From a virus, in IMG/VR virus record IMGVR_UViG_3300017986_000069, positions 1-33,771 of that record: DNA of 33,771 bases, one strand, 5' to 3'. The notes below the pieces were generated by a model, which was not told the DNA's origin, searched no databases, and saw only the letters and a list, made by a program, of their open reading frames with translations. How positions within the stretch are numbered: the first letter of the stretch is position 1; each line of letters starts with the position of its first letter. Of this stretch, positions 21,953 to 33,082 are shown piece by piece. The translations under genes were made by a program, and so were the position numbers.

Positions 21953-24100
21953 ATGGCTCATCTTATCCCGAGCTATTATAGATATGTAGAATCTATAACT
22001 ATTACGGACGCAGGTTCGGGATATACTTCTGTTCCTACAATCACAATTTCAGGTGGTGGTGGAACAGGAGCCACAGCAACAGCAGCAATTTTTAATGGTT
22101 CGATACAAACAATAACCGTAACTAATATAGGTTCAGGTTACACATCGACACCAACCGTAACTGTAGATGGCAACGCTGTTCTTACAGCAGTTTTAAATTT
22201 CGCACAAGGACCATCTACAGAATACAATACGAAACAAGCTACATTAGTAGACAACACAATTCCAGAATTTGTAAGAGAAGACCATCCAAAGTTTAAAACT
22301 TTTATAGAAACCTATTACAAATTTATGGACCAAGAAGGCAATCCTTCTAACGTCTTATTAAATAGTAGATTTACAGATTTAGATGAGGCATCAAATGCCT
22401 ATTTAGAAAAATGGCGTAAAGCAATAGCACATGATTTTCCTGCCGTTTTTCAAGCAGACAAAAAGTTTTTATATAAAAATTTAAAAGACTTATACGAAAC
22501 AAAAGGAAGTAAAAGATCCATACAAGCATTTTTTAGAATACTGTATGGTGAGGAAATAGAAGTAGAATATCCTAGTAGATATGTATTACGAGCATCCGAC
22601 GGTAGATGGCTAGAAGAAACAACTGTAAAAGCTGTCGAAGGTCCTAACGGAACGGATGTATCTACATTAGCAGGTAAACTTGTTGATGTAAAATACTATG
22701 AAACAATAGGAACAGTTACTACAATTAAAACAATTCAAGCAACAGTTCAAAGGGTAGAGAAAACAGCATATACAAACCCACAATCATATGAATTAGTTTT
22801 AACACTTCCAAGCTCAACAACTGTAATCCCTGGACCGGGTGCAGGATTAGAACTTACAATTACAGAAACTGCCGGTGTAATTACAAACATAGGTATAGCA
22901 AACGGCGGTTCTGGATATGTAGCGACACCTACTATAATTATCCATTGTGCTGATGGCAACGGAGTGGATGCAACAGCATTACTTACAACAACCGATGGAG
23001 TAGTTACAGGTGTCTCAATAACAGACGGAGGTTCGGGTTATACTTCTCCTTATATAGAAATAGTAGAAGATAATTTTAGAACTTTCGTTACATTACGAGA
23101 TAGAACAAATGAGTCCTCAAATATTGAGGCTTATTTAATTAGAACACTACGAAGCGTCACCTCAGGCTCAGCTGCTAGCACACCAGCAGGTTTTAGAGTA
23201 GGTGATGTTTTTGTAATTAACGAAACAGGTGATGATGGTAGAGGATATGCGTTAGATTATTTTTCTGAAGACTATACGTTTATTGGAGGTAATAATAACG
23301 CATTTATTAAAGTGGAAACAATAGACTCAAATGGTATTCCTACATCATGGAGTATTATTAACCCAGGGTCAAATTTCTTCTTAGAGTCACCAACCATTCA
23401 AGTTACATCAGTTACCGGTGTAGAACTTGATATAATTTTAACGACAGGATACTATTTTAGTTATCCTGGCAAATATACAGATGATAGAGGGAAACTATCA
23501 GACGTAAACAGATTACAAGATAACAATAGATATCAGAGTTATTCCTATGTTATTAAAACAGGAAACTCCTCATCTGATTGGATAGAAAAATATAAAGAAG
23601 TATTACACCCAGCTGGGATGGAAGTGTTTGGTGATTTAATTATCAAAAATACACTTAACTTCACAAACTATTCTATAGCGTCAGGTGTGTTTGATATTAA
23701 TAGATACTTCCAGACTGATGCAGTCACATTATCAGATAGCTTATTCTTTACATGGTATCAAGAGATAGCAGATTCTACTGTTTCAATAACAGACGTTATT
23801 GTAGTAGCATACAATAAAGGATTAAGCGATACAACAAGCATCTCAGATGATGGAACTGTATTCAACTTTGGTAAAAATATAACGGAAACGGCCACTACAA
23901 GTGATGCTACATTCGTTATAAATAACAGTAAGAATATAAATGAAACACAAACAGCCTCAGAGCAAATAGCATTATCATTAACTAAACCATCGGTTACAGA
24001 TACAGCTACAACATCAGACTCAGGTAGTTTAGTGGTTCAGGATTATGCAGAAAGTTATTTTGCTAACGATTATGTCGGTGTAGGCAGAACCTTTACATAA
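21953..24100 (+). CDS. Baseplate wedge protein, gp7-like by position, 715 aa
   Basis: Located between gp6 and gp8, the position of gene 7 in T4. The N-terminus (about 15-80) carries two G-S-G-Y-T-S-x-P-T modules. A core domain follows: [23 protein letters not shown] (about 102-124), [19 protein letters not shown] (about 172-190), [15 protein letters not shown] (195-209). This core occurs in virion proteins of marine T4-like phages next to gp6. Two more G-S-G-Y modules lie at about 315-365. The end has short repeats (T-A-T-T-S-D, S-I-S-D-D-G) and the tail [12 protein letters not shown]4 gp7 is 1032 aa and I cannot align it directly, so the gp7 name is positional. Confidence 0.75.
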   Translation: MAHLIPSYYRYVESITITDAGSGYTSVPTITISGGGGTGATATAAIFNGSIQTITVTNIGSGYTSTPTVTVDGNAVLTAVLNFAQGPSTEYNTKQATLVDNTIPEFVREDHPKFKTFIETYYKFMDQEGNPSNVLLNSRFTDLDEASNAYLEKWRKAIAHDFPAVFQADKKFLYKNLKDLYETKGSKRSIQAFFRILYGEEIEVEYPSRYVLRASDGRWLEETTVKAVEGPNGTDVSTLAGKLVDVKYYETIGTVTTIKTIQATVQRVEKTAYTNPQSYELVLTLPSSTTVIPGPGAGLELTITETAGVITNIGIANGGSGYVATPTIIIHCADGNGVDATALLTTTDGVVTGVSITDGGSGYTSPYIEIVEDNFRTFVTLRDRTNESSNIEAYLIRTLRSVTSGSAASTPAGFRVGDVFVINETGDDGRGYALDYFSEDYTFIGGNNNAFIKVETIDSNGIPTSWSIINPGSNFFLESPTIQVTSVTGVELDIILTTGYYFSYPGKYTDDRGKLSDVNRLQDNNRYQSYSYVIKTGNSSSDWIEKYKEVLHPAGMEVFGDLIIKNTLNFTNYSIASGVFDINRYFQTDAVTLSDSLFFTWYQEIADSTVSITDVIVVAYNKGLSDTTSISDDGTVFNFGKNITETATTSDATFVINNSKNINETQTASEQIALSLTKPSVTDTATTSDSGSLVVQDYAESYFANDYVGVGRTFT

Positions 24101-24116
24101 TACTTTGGAGAAACAA

Positions 24117-24554
24117 ATGTTTAAAGAAAAAATGAACGCTACTGGTAAAGTCCACGTAGTGCTTACAGATAAGAACGGTAACATTAAACAAGAATTCGAA
24201 ACAAATAACCTAGTGGTAGATGATGGTTTGGACCATATCGCTTCTAGACTTAATTCAACACCAACTTCAATGTCACATATGGCATTGGGTTCAGATAATA
24301 CTGCGGCTGCTAGCTCAGACTCAGCATTAGGAACTGAATTAGCTAGGGTTACTTTTGATTCTGATAATGTTACTAACAATGCTATTGCTTATGTAGCAAC
24401 ATTTAGCGCAGGAACAGCAACAGGTTCTATTAGTGAAGCAGGAGTTTTTAATGCTTCATCAGCAGGAACTATGTTATGTAGAACTGTTTTTAGTGTTGTT
24501 AATAAGGCAGCATCAGACGTTCTTACAGTTACTTGGACAGTAACAATAGCTTAA
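24117..24554 (+). CDS. Small virion protein, 145 aa, tail-fibre/baseplate associated
   Basis: Start at 24117 (M-F-K-E-K-M-N-A-T-G-K-V), with GGAG (24107-24110) 6 nt upstream; an in-frame TTG at 24105 is not needed. The protein reads L-T-D-K-N-G-N-I-K-Q-E-F-E-T-N-N-L-V-V, then M-S-H-M-A-L-G-S, G-T-E-L-A-R-V, A-Y-V-A-T-F-S-A-G-T, I-S-E-A-G-V-F-N and V-T-W-T-V-T-I. This pattern recurs in small structural proteins of many phages; the strands suggest a beta-sandwich. Located between the gp7-like gene and gp8. Could be a wedge-peripheral or fibre-attachment protein. Confidence 0.75.
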   Translation: MFKEKMNATGKVHVVLTDKNGNIKQEFETNNLVVDDGLDHIASRLNSTPTSMSHMALGSDNTAAASSDSALGTELARVTFDSDNVTNNAIAYVATFSAGTATGSISEAGVFNASSAGTMLCRTVFSVVNKAASDVLTVTWTVTIA

Positions 24555-24566
24555 TAAAAATTAAAA

Positions 24567-26165
24567 ATGGCGTTATTACTCAGACAATTAGGTAGAACTG
24601 AATTAGCAAGATCCTTTCATCGGGATATTTTAAATTCATTCGATTTATATTACTTCTGTTTAGGAAGAACATACGCATGGACGGATGACACAAGTCCAGA
24701 AACACCTTTAGATTCTGATAATTATACAAATACATTTAGACGAAATGTGTTGTTTGCACAAAGAGTGTCAACAGCAGATATCTGTTTATTAGCAAGAAGA
24801 ATAAACTGGACATCAGGGACAGTTTACGATCAATATGATGACGCACTTTCATCTACAAACACAGCTTACTCGGGCGCTGATAACTTACAAGAAGCAAACT
24901 TCTATGTATTAACAGATGAATATAAAGTCTATAAATGTTTATTTAATAATAATAACGCACAAAGCACAGAAAAACCAACAAGCACTTCAACAAGTGTTTT
25001 TGAGTTATCTGATGGTTATAAATGGAAATTTTTATTCCAAGTATCATCAGGTGACCAAACAAAGTTCTTAGATGCAGAACATATACCTGTTAGAAAATTA
25101 ACAGGTAACCCAACTTTCGACGTCAACGGAGAATTAGATTCGATAACTGTAACTGCTGGAGGCTCTGGTTATACATCAGCACCAACAGTAGTTATATCGG
25201 GAGACGGAACAGGAGCTGAGGCTACTGCTACCATAAGTGCAGGTGCAGTAGACTCGGTGACTATTACAAATGCTGGCTCAGGATATTCTTTCGCTCTTGT
25301 TTCATTTACAGGTGGCGGAGGTTCCAATGCTACAGCAACAGCAACACTAGGTGACGCAGATAGTTTACCTGCTTTAGGTAGTGCTGTAGAGGGAGCAGCT
25401 ATACAAGGCTCACTAGATTACATAGAATTATTAACACCAGGACAAGACTATACATCAGGAGATGTTCAAGTCACAATTACTGGTGACGGCTCAGGTGCTG
25501 AGGCTTCTTTAACAGTAGCTGCAGGAACAGGAGCAATAACAGGAATAACAGTTACAAATCCAGGATCGGGTTATTCTTTTGCAGACATTACATTTTCACA
25601 AACAGTAGGTGTAGGAACAAGTGCTACAGCAAGAGCAGTTCTTTCCCCACCTGAAGGACATGGAAGTAATCCTATAAAAGAATTGTTCGCTAAAACATTA
25701 GGATTAACAATTTCATTATCAGACAATACAAATACAGATTTAATTGTAGGTAACGATTATAGACAAATTGGGTTAGTTAAAAATTTATATAACTACTCAG
25801 GCTCTACAATATTTGAGGCAGCAACAGCAACAGCGGCCTTTGTTATTAATCAAACATCAGCAACAAACTATGCTGTAGATGATATAGTTACATCATCAGA
25901 CGGCGGTAAGTTTAGAGTATCACAAGTTTTAATAAATGATGATGAAACAACTTACGATGTATGGTTAGTTCCAGAGATAGGACTTATTTCTGGATCTTCA
26001 GTTTTAACAAATAGCACGCAGGGTTTGACAGGTTTGACTATAAATAGTGTTACAAATCCAGAGATTGACGTCACATCTGGAGATGTTGTTTACATAGAAA
26101 ACAGATCTCCGGTAACAAGAGCGAGCGATCAAGTAGAAACAATTAAAGCATTTATTAATTTTTAG
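24567..26165 (+). CDS. 8: gp8, baseplate wedge protein with inserted GSGYT modules
   Basis: 532-aa homologue of T4 gp8 (334 aa). Matches: N-terminal F-H-R-D-I-L-N-S-F (compare S-K-F-R-T-E-K-M-L-N-F-Y-N-S-I), [10 protein letters not shown], the middle V-Y-K-C-L-F-N-N-N and [11 protein letters not shown] (T4: D-G-Y-V-W-E-Y-L-F-E-I), and the C-terminal [17 protein letters not shown] (T4: M-E-N-R-P-P-I-I-M-A-M-D-Q-T-E-E-I). Between about residues 188 and 350 are four G-S-G-Y/Q-D-Y-T-S-type repeat modules that T4 gp8 lacks and that account for most of the extra length. No ribosome binding site before the ATG at 24567, only an A-rich stretch. Confidence 0.9.
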   Translation: MALLLRQLGRTELARSFHRDILNSFDLYYFCLGRTYAWTDDTSPETPLDSDNYTNTFRRNVLFAQRVSTADICLLARRINWTSGTVYDQYDDALSSTNTAYSGADNLQEANFYVLTDEYKVYKCLFNNNNAQSTEKPTSTSTSVFELSDGYKWKFLFQVSSGDQTKFLDAEHIPVRKLTGNPTFDVNGELDSITVTAGGSGYTSAPTVVISGDGTGAEATATISAGAVDSVTITNAGSGYSFALVSFTGGGGSNATATATLGDADSLPALGSAVEGAAIQGSLDYIELLTPGQDYTSGDVQVTITGDGSGAEASLTVAAGTGAITGITVTNPGSGYSFADITFSQTVGVGTSATARAVLSPPEGHGSNPIKELFAKTLGLTISLSDNTNTDLIVGNDYRQIGLVKNLYNYSGSTIFEAATATAAFVINQTSATNYAVDDIVTSSDGGKFRVSQVLINDDETTYDVWLVPEIGLISGSSVLTNSTQGLTGLTINSVTNPEIDVTSGDVVYIENRSPVTRASDQVETIKAFINF

Positions 26166-26175
26166 AGAATAAAAA

Positions 26176-29100
26176 ATGGCATTAAATTTAAACGCATCAC
26201 CATATTACGACGACTTTAGCGACGCTAAGAAGTTTCAACGTATCTTATTCAAACCAGGTGTTGCAGTTCAAGCCAGAGAGCTAACTCAATTACAATCACT
26301 TTTACAGGACCAAGTAAGAAAATTAGGTGAATTTACTCTTAAAGAAGGTTCTGTAATTTCAGGATGTGTAGAACAATTAGTTACAATTCCGTTTATTAAA
26401 ATTAATGACACAGATTTTGACGGAACAAGTGTAGACAACACTACCTTAGATGATTATATTGGAGACAATGTAATCGGTGGAACAACAGGATTAACAGCAA
26501 AAGTAGTTGCAGTAAAAACTGGAACAGAGGCTGGACGTCCTGGAATGAAGACATTATATTTAAAATACACATTTGGTAGTGGCTCTACGTTATATAATAA
26601 CTTCACAGCAGGAGAAACATTAACAGTTAGCTCCGCAGACACAGACAGAAACGGAGATACTTTCGTTGTTAATAGTATTGAAGGAACAACAGCAGGAGAT
26701 GTTTACTACGGTGAGACAGGTAAATTAAAACTTAGCGAAGGTTTAATTTATGCTAGAGGACAGTTTATTTTAACTGACGAATTAGAAACATTTATTGCAG
26801 ACCATACTGTTAACGGAAAGTTTGATGTAGGTTTTGAATTAACAGAAAGTGTTGTTACATCAGGTGACGACACAACATTACTAGATCCAGCAGCAGGTTC
26901 ATTTAACTACAATGCACCAGGTGCAGATAGATATAAAATTACAGCAACATTATCTTCATATCTAGATACAGCAACACAACCAGATGAATTCTACAAATAC
27001 TTAGACGTAGAATATGGACAGGTTGTAAGAAATGAAACACAAATAGATCCTTTTGCCGAGTTAGGTAAAAAGTTAGCTCTTAGAACTTATGATGAGTCTG
27101 GAGACTATACTATAAAAGGAAACAAGGTTGCTATTAGAGAACATTTAAAAGACACAGATGGAAACGGTGGCGTATATACAAGCGCTAATGGTGGCGACAG
27201 CACTAAATTAATTGTGTATGTAGAGCCAGGTAAATCAGTAGTTGGTGGTTTCCCAAGAGAATTATTAGAAAGTAAAAGACTAGATGTTCTTAAGTCAACA
27301 GACTTTGTAACAAAAGAAAGTCAACCAGTTTCAACAGCATTTGGTAACTATGTTATTGTAGACGAGGTATCAGGTGTATTTGATGTTGACGGTGGCGGTA
27401 AAGTAGACTTATATGACACAGCACATAATTCAGTAACAAGTGGAACACACTCTGGAACATCTTTAACAGGAAATAAAATAGGTAGTGCAAGAATTAGACA
27501 CTTTGCACATTCATCAGGCACACAAGGTGCGGCAGCATGTCAATATAAACTTTACTTATATGACATTCAAATGCTTACAGGTTCATTTGCAGACGTAAGA
27601 ACACTGACATTTAATTATTCAGGAACAGTTGGTTTTGCAGATGCTGTATTAAACTCAGCAGGCAATGCTGAAATTAAAGAAGCTAAATTTAACAAGTTTT
27701 TATGGAAACTTAATTACGATAATATTAAAACATTACAAGCAGATAGTAGTGCATATGATTATAGTTTCCAATATACAAAAGAATATGATGTTTCATTAGG
27801 AACAAACGGAGACACTACTATTACGTTGACAGGAAATGAAACTTTCCCTGTATCAACATTCTCAGATTCAAACGTAAATGCAAACTTTAATATGGTTGTT
27901 AAAGATGGATTTACACTTGACGCTGTAGCAAAAGACTCAGGTGAGGTTATTGACTTAACAAGTGCAACATTTACATATAACAATTCACAATCTATATCAA
28001 TAGATTTAGGAACATCAATTTCAGGTTCTAATAGAGATGTTAGAATTTATGCTAATGTTATTATAAATGACGGCACACCAATAGCAAAATCATTAACTGA
28101 GAATGTATATGTTAAAATAGATACATCAACACACGAAAACGGACAAAGCGGCAGTTACTCATTGGGTGTAGCTGACGGATTTAAATTACGAGAAGTTAAA
28201 GCATACACAGCATCAGATTATACAACGGGCGAATTAGACGTTACTTCGCATTTTAACTTCGACAATGGGCAAAAAGATAACTTATATGGACACGCTAGAA
28301 TTGTTAAAAAATCTAGCAGTAGTTTAAACTTAGGAACATATCAATGGTTGGTTGCTAAATTTGATTACTTTACCCATACAATTTCAGGACCTACATTTGC
28401 TTGTATAGATTCATATCCAGTAGATGACACAGGAGCCACAGGAATTAAAACAGAAGAGATTCCTGTTTACAAATCAGAAATTAGCGGAGACTTTCCTTTA
28501 AGAGATAGTATTGACTTTAGACCTTATGTAACAGACACAAGTTCTCCTAATATAGCAGTAGGCTCAGCTCCTGAAAACCCATCAGAATTACAACAAATTA
28601 ATAGACCTTCAGGAGGTCTTACAAACCCAGTTCCAAGTGAAGAGTTTACAACAGACTTAGAATATTACAGAGGCAGAGGAGCTAGAGTAGTATTAGATCA
28701 CGACGGAGAGTTTAGAGTAGTATTAAGCGAGTTTGCTGACAATCCTAAACTTCCAGCTCTCCCAGAAAAATGTATGGAACTAGCCAAGTTTATTTTACCA
28801 GCATATCCTTGTTTATCTCCTCATGCAGCAAGGAACGCAAATAGGCCTGAATACGGCATCAACATTAAGCAGGCAGATAACAGACGTTATACAATGCGAG
28901 ACATTGGTGCCCTAGAAAGACGTATATCTAATCTAGAATACTATACAACACTTTCTATATTAGAAAAACAAGCAAACGAACTTTCTATATTAGATAGCAC
29001 AGGCTTAGATAGATTTAAGAACGGAATATTAGTTGACTCATTTACAGGACATAATATTGGTGCTGTAAGCGATCAAGACTATCACATTGCTATCGATCCA

Positions 29101-32100
29101 AAGGCACAAGAACTAAGACCTTATTTTTATTCAGAAAACATTGAATTAAAACTTAACAGCACAAGCTCAGGTGTATCTAAATCAGGTGATATTGTTCACT
29201 TACCATATGATATACAACCATTTACAAGTAACTATCAAGCAAGTAAATATAAAAACCTAGTAACAGATTTATTATTTACTTGGACAGGTAATGTCGAATT
29301 AGATCCACCTGTAGATAATTTTGTTGATACAACAACACGTCCAGCAGTTCAAGCCAACTTCGAAGGAAACTTTGATGCTTGGGAGAACATGGCCGATGCT
29401 TGGGGAACACAATGGGGTGCTTGGGAAGATGTCGGTGCGGCACAAGTTACAAGAGAAGACGTATCCGTAGATAGACAAGTAGCTGGAGGAACAGGTGGCT
29501 CAGACACATTTACAACAGTTACAACAACACAAAAACAACAATCAGTAGGAACAAGCATTAGTGTTTCAGACGGAGGATTTGAATCTCAGTCATTAGGAAA
29601 TAAAGTAGTAAGCACTGCTATTGTTCCATTCATGAGACAACTTGCTGTCAGATTTACAGCAACAAGATTAAAACCAAACACAAGAGTTTATCCGTTCTTT
29701 GACGGACAAGCAGTTAGTGAGCATTGTAGGGCAGACTACAATAACTTAGGTGGCGAATTAGTCACAGATGTAAACGGAGACATCGCAGGATATTTTGTTA
29801 TACCTGCAGGTGAATTTAGAACAGGAGCTAGAAACTTTAGACTAGTAGATGAACCTAATAACAACGAAAAGGTTATAACAACTGTAGCAGAAGCATTATT
29901 CCAATCTTCAGGACTACATCAAGAAGTTCAAGATACTATTGTTTCTATGAGAACAGCTCAGGTAGTAACAAACAGGGCTACAAAAGACAGAGTAATGACA
30001 GACGTTACTACAGGCTTTGTAGCAGGCGGAGGAACACCTTTACCACCCCCGGTAAGTGTTCCAGTTCCAGTCCCGGTTCCAGTTCCAGTCCCGGAGCCAG
30101 TATATATTCCGGTTCCAGCAACGGTTCAGAATCCGGAACCTACACCGCCCCCACCACCACCTGAGGAACCACCTCCACCACCACCTCCGCCACCACCTCC
30201 ACCGCCCCCACCGCCTCCTCCACCACCACCCCCGGAGCCTATTCCTACTCCTGAGCCAGATGTTCAAGAGCCAGCAGTCTTCGATGTATGGGATAGAGGT
30301 GATTGGAGAGACTTTAACTTTGGTTGGGAATGGAGAAACTTTGGCCCAACAAGTCTCGATCCATTAGCACAAACATTTAAAGTGCAAGGACAAAAAGGCG
30401 GAGTATATATTGATTCCGTAGACTTGTTTATACAGTCTAAAGGAACATTGGGCTTAGAAGTTCAAATTAGAGAAGTTATTAACGGAGTCCCAGGACCTCG
30501 AATACTTCCTTTTGGTAAAAAATACTTAGCTGCTTCAGATATTCAAACAACTTATACATCTACTGATAATAAAACAATATTTAGAAATCAGAACTTTAAG
30601 TTCCCAGCACCTGTATTCTTACAAAACGACACAGAGTATTGTGTTGTCCCAATGCCTGAAGGAAACGATGAAGGCTATAACGTATGGGTAGCAGAACTAG
30701 GTGAAAATCAAGTAGATACAACACAAAGAATAACAAAACAAGCACATGGAGGTATATTATTCTCCTCATCAAATAACACATCGTGGACTCCTATACAATC
30801 AGAAGACATGATGTTTGGTGTTAATAAATGTGTATTCCAAACAAATTCAACTGAAGATGCATATTTAGAAAATAAAGATTTAGACTGGATATCGTTTGAA
30901 GACTTTGCCACAGGAGATAGTTTTGAGCAAGGTAGATATTTACACGCATTTAAATTTAATATTACATCAGGTGGAACAGGTTATTCATCAGCACCAACAG
31001 TTAGCTTCTCCGGAGGGGGAGGAACAGGTGCAGCAGCTACTGCAACAGTTTTAGCAGGAGCCGTTACAGCAATTACAGTAACAAATCCAGGAACAGGTTA
31101 TACATCAGCACCTACTATTAGTTTAACAGGTGGTGGTGCTTCAGCAGATGCTACAATAACCGCAGAACTAAAACTAGGACAAGTTAAAGAATGGAATAGT
31201 TTATATAACTATGCAACAGTTCAAAATGCTACTACAAATTTATATTTTGAAGTAGGTGATGTTGTAGGTAGTAGCGCAACGTATGCTACAATTTCATCCT
31301 TTACAAACAAGGTTGTAGACGCTCTAGCATTAACAGGAGGATTTACAACTCCAACAGACACAACATTAAGCGCTTCTCTTGCACTTACAAACACAGGAGC
31401 AGGAAGTGTTAATACAACTTACAGTGCGTTTGAAAAAGGCAAAACTGAAGAACTAACAGAACAGAAAACAATTTACAGTTGGTCCCAAGAAGGAACTTTA
31501 TATTCAGGATCTAAAACAGGTAGAGTAAAACTAACATTAGGTTCTGATAATGCTAACCTATCACCAATGGTAGACTTGGCACAGATGTCAACATTAGCAT
31601 TTAAAAACGATATTAATAATGTTTCAACTAACGAAACAGGTAAAACAGGTGGAGACGCCGCATCTAAATATATTTCTAGAAGAGTAGTATTAGACGAAGG
31701 ACAAGATGCTGAAGATCTAAAAGTTTACTTGACACAACAATTACCAGCAGGAACATCAGTAAAAGCATATGGTAAATTTAAAAACCAAGGTGATGATGCT
31801 GACTTTAATACAGATTTAAATTGGATTGAGTTAGAATCAGATGAAGTTCCAAACGATACACCTATAGGATATGGCGAATATAGATTTGGCATTCCATCTA
31901 AAGGAAGTAGCGATGCTGGATTAAATGGCAATGGTAAGTTTGAATATACATTACACAGAATTACAGGAATCACAGTTACAAACGGAGGCTCAGGATATAC
32001 TTCGGCTCCAACTGTAACAATTTCACATAGCGGAAACGGATTCGGAGCAACAGCAGAAGCAGAAATTTCAGCAGGCGCTGTTACAGCAATTAACATTATT

Positions 32101-32304
32101 AATCCAGGAAGAGATTATGATGGTGGAACTGTAACTGTAACATTAACAGGCGGAGGCGGTAGCTCAGCTACAGCAACTGCTACACAAGGAACAGTTACGT
32201 TTGAAAGTTATAAGACGTTTGCAGTTAAAATTGTCCCTCTAAGTAGTAACACAGCAATTATACCTAGAGTAAAAGACATGAGGGCAATAGCACTACAGGC
32301 ATAA
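26176..32304 (+). CDS. Giant virion protein with DUF4815-like N-terminus, 2042 aa
   Basis: The N-terminus, [23 protein letters not shown] and [14 protein letters not shown], is that of DUF4815 virion proteins of marine T4-like phages. The middle contains R-D-S-I-D-F-R-P-Y (about 776), a predicted helical segment ([17 protein letters not shown], about 907-923) and a receptor-adjacent beta-rich part. A proline-rich linker (about 1288-1365) has a V-P repeat and a run of more than 20 prolines. After that come [10 protein letters not shown] and D-P-L-A-Q-T-F (about 1395), then two pairs of G-S-G-Y modules (about 1595-1660 and 1930-2010). Position after gp8 is where T4 has gp9, gp10, gp11 and gp12, so it probably forms part of the outer baseplate and fibre attachment. 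No ribosome binding site better than AGAG is visible. Confidence 0.85.
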   Translation: MALNLNASPYYDDFSDAKKFQRILFKPGVAVQARELTQLQSLLQDQVRKLGEFTLKEGSVISGCVEQLVTIPFIKINDTDFDGTSVDNTTLDDYIGDNVIGGTTGLTAKVVAVKTGTEAGRPGMKTLYLKYTFGSGSTLYNNFTAGETLTVSSADTDRNGDTFVVNSIEGTTAGDVYYGETGKLKLSEGLIYARGQFILTDELETFIADHTVNGKFDVGFELTESVVTSGDDTTLLDPAAGSFNYNAPGADRYKITATLSSYLDTATQPDEFYKYLDVEYGQVVRNETQIDPFAELGKKLALRTYDESGDYTIKGNKVAIREHLKDTDGNGGVYTSANGGDSTKLIVYVEPGKSVVGGFPRELLESKRLDVLKSTDFVTKESQPVSTAFGNYVIVDEVSGVFDVDGGGKVDLYDTAHNSVTSGTHSGTSLTGNKIGSARIRHFAHSSGTQGAAACQYKLYLYDIQMLTGSFADVRTLTFNYSGTVGFADAVLNSAGNAEIKEAKFNKFLWKLNYDNIKTLQADSSAYDYSFQYTKEYDVSLGTNGDTTITLTGNETFPVSTFSDSNVNANFNMVVKDGFTLDAVAKDSGEVIDLTSATFTYNNSQSISIDLGTSISGSNRDVRIYANVIINDGTPIAKSLTENVYVKIDTSTHENGQSGSYSLGVADGFKLREVKAYTASDYTTGELDVTSHFNFDNGQKDNLYGHARIVKKSSSSLNLGTYQWLVAKFDYFTHTISGPTFACIDSYPVDDTGATGIKTEEIPVYKSEISGDFPLRDSIDFRPYVTDTSSPNIAVGSAPENPSELQQINRPSGGLTNPVPSEEFTTDLEYYRGRGARVVLDHDGEFRVVLSEFADNPKLPALPEKCMELAKFILPAYPCLSPHAARNANRPEYGINIKQADNRRYTMRDIGALERRISNLEYYTTLSILEKQANELSILDSTGLDRFKNGILVDSFTGHNIGAVSDQDYHIAIDPKAQELRPYFYSENIELKLNSTSSGVSKSGDIVHLPYDIQPFTSNYQASKYKNLVTDLLFTWTGNVELDPPVDNFVDTTTRPAVQANFEGNFDAWENMADAWGTQWGAWEDVGAAQVTREDVSVDRQVAGGTGGSDTFTTVTTTQKQQSVGTSISVSDGGFESQSLGNKVVSTAIVPFMRQLAVRFTATRLKPNTRVYPFFDGQAVSEHCRADYNNLGGELVTDVNGDIAGYFVIPAGEFRTGARNFRLVDEPNNNEKVITTVAEALFQSSGLHQEVQDTIVSMRTAQVVTNRATKDRVMTDVTTGFVAGGGTPLPPPVSVPVPVPVPVPVPEPVYIPVPATVQNPEPTPPPPPPEEPPPPPPPPPPPPPPPPPPPPPPEPIPTPEPDVQEPAVFDVWDRGDWRDFNFGWEWRNFGPTSLDPLAQTFKVQGQKGGVYIDSVDLFIQSKGTLGLEVQIREVINGVPGPRILPFGKKYLAASDIQTTYTSTDNKTIFRNQNFKFPAPVFLQNDTEYCVVPMPEGNDEGYNVWVAELGENQVDTTQRITKQAHGGILFSSSNNTSWTPIQSEDMMFGVNKCVFQTNSTEDAYLENKDLDWISFEDFATGDSFEQGRYLHAFKFNITSGGTGYSSAPTVSFSGGGGTGAAATATVLAGAVTAITVTNPGTGYTSAPTISLTGGGASADATITAELKLGQVKEWNSLYNYATVQNATTNLYFEVGDVVGSSATYATISSFTNKVVDALALTGGFTTPTDTTLSASLALTNTGAGSVNTTYSAFEKGKTEELTEQKTIYSWSQEGTLYSGSKTGRVKLTLGSDNANLSPMVDLAQMSTLAFKNDINNVSTNETGKTGGDAASKYISRRVVLDEGQDAEDLKVYLTQQLPAGTSVKAYGKFKNQGDDADFNTDLNWIELESDEVPNDTPIGYGEYRFGIPSKGSSDAGLNGNGKFEYTLHRITGITVTNGGSGYTSAPTVTISHSGNGFGATAEAEISAGAVTAINIINPGRDYDGGTVTVTLTGGGGSSATATATQGTVTFESYKTFAVKIVPLSSNTAIIPRVKDMRAIALQA
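30025..30270 (+). repeat. Proline-codon microsatellite in the giant virion gene
   Basis: A CCN-rich tract encodes V-P repeats (six Val-Pro units) and then a nearly continuous polyproline run. C content is far above the AT-rich surroundings. It separates the DUF4815-type part from the C-terminal part. Confidence 0.9.
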
Positions 32305-32316
32305 ATTTTAGGATAT

Positions 32317-32324
32317 TATAAATA
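32317..32324 (+). promoter_or_regulatory. TATAAATA box immediately before a start codon (spacing does not fit +1)
   Basis: TATAAATA followed by CA and the ATG at 32327. A T4-type late start would fall about 3 nt inside the gene, so either it starts the transcript for the next gene, 32570, or it is a chance match. Confidence 0.3.
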
Positions 32325-32326
32325 CA

Positions 32327-32566
32327 ATGGAAGGCACAAAATTTATAGAAGTCGAAGGAGTAGGATACTTATCAAGAGATACTTATTCAAAAGCTTTGAT
32401 TAATCGTAATAAAACAGCCTTAGCACAGTATAGACAGAAGAAATTAATTCAAGAAAAACAATTTGATTCTATACAAAAGTGCTCAGATGATATAAATACA
32501 TTAAAGCAGGAGTTAACGGACATTAAAAATACGTTAGCAACTCTTGTTAATAGTTTAAAAGGGTAA
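32327..32566 (+). CDS. Small coiled-coil protein, 79 aa
   Basis: Starts M-E-G-T-K-F-I-E-V-E-G-V-G-Y-L-S-R-D and then becomes helical: N-R-N-K-T-A-L-A-Q-Y-R-Q-K-K and a C-terminal L-K-Q-E-L-T-D-I-K-N-T-L-A-T-L with hydrophobic residues in heptad-like spacing. Marine T4-like phages have similar small proteins (K-V-E-G-x-x-x-L-V-R-D start, Lys/Glu-rich helix, T/E-L coiled-coil end) in their structural region, as I recall. Function unknown. AGGAT (32310-32314) is 12 nt from the ATG; ends 4 nt before the next gene. Confidence 0.75.
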   Translation: MEGTKFIEVEGVGYLSRDTYSKALINRNKTALAQYRQKKLIQEKQFDSIQKCSDDINTLKQELTDIKNTLATLVNSLKG

Positions 32567-32569
32567 TAA

Positions 32570-33070
32570 ATGGCTACAATTACATTAAGATCTGTAAAAG
32601 GTTCGCCGTTAACAAATAACGAAGTCGATACTAACTTTACTAATCTAAACAACGATAAATACGAATCAGGTGATGCAATAGCAGCATCTACTTTATCGGC
32701 GTCTAGTCACCTAACAGTTAGTGGAGAAACAACACTATCTATTGACTCCTCAGTTACAGCTGCAGGAACAGATCAATCAGGAGCCACAGCCCTTACTAAC
32801 ACGTTTAATGTTGTAAATACAGCAACTGCTAACCAAGGCGTTAAATTACCCGACGCAACAACAGGTAAAATAGTTACAGTATTAAACGACACATCCGTAA
32901 ACGTTAAATTATACCCGGCGTCCTCAGAAAGTATTGATGCTCTATCATCTAATATTGCTAAAGACTTGCAAGCAGGACATTCATTAAGATTAGTGGCAGT
33001 ATCTGGATCCAAATGGAACAGTTTACAGCCAGTTTTAATTTATGATTCAAGTGGAAATAGAGTTAATTAA
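32570..33070 (+). CDS. Tail-fibre-like virion protein, 166 aa
   Basis: Starts M-A-T-I-T-L-R-S-V-K-G-S-P-L-T-N-N-E-V-D-T-N-F-T-N-L-N, a start shared by many tail fibre and virion proteins of marine T4-like phages (x-L-T-x-x-E-x-D-x-N-F-x-x-L-N). The rest is Thr/Ser/Ala-rich and beta-type (S-S-H-L-T-V-S-G-E-T-T-L-S; G-V-K-L-P-D-A-T-T-G-K-I-V-T-V-L-N-D). C-terminus L-I-Y-D-S-S-G-N-R-V-N. GGG (32561-32563) is 6 nt upstream of the ATG. Probably a small fibre or fibre-associated head domain. Confidence 0.75.
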   Translation: MATITLRSVKGSPLTNNEVDTNFTNLNNDKYESGDAIAASTLSASSHLTVSGETTLSIDSSVTAAGTDQSGATALTNTFNVVNTATANQGVKLPDATTGKIVTVLNDTSVNVKLYPASSESIDALSSNIAKDLQAGHSLRLVAVSGSKWNSLQPVLIYDSSGNRVN

Positions 33071-33082
33071 TAGAGGAACCAA

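Noticed and set aside
21990-25640. GSGYT repeats as a possible CRISPR or tandem DNA repeat
   Set aside because: The repeats are in frame, differ at synonymous positions, and have no regular spacer; they are protein modules.
30040-30367. Open frames of Trp/Arg-rich and His/Arg-rich protein over the polyproline tract
   Set aside because: Other-frame readings of the CCN repeat, not genes.
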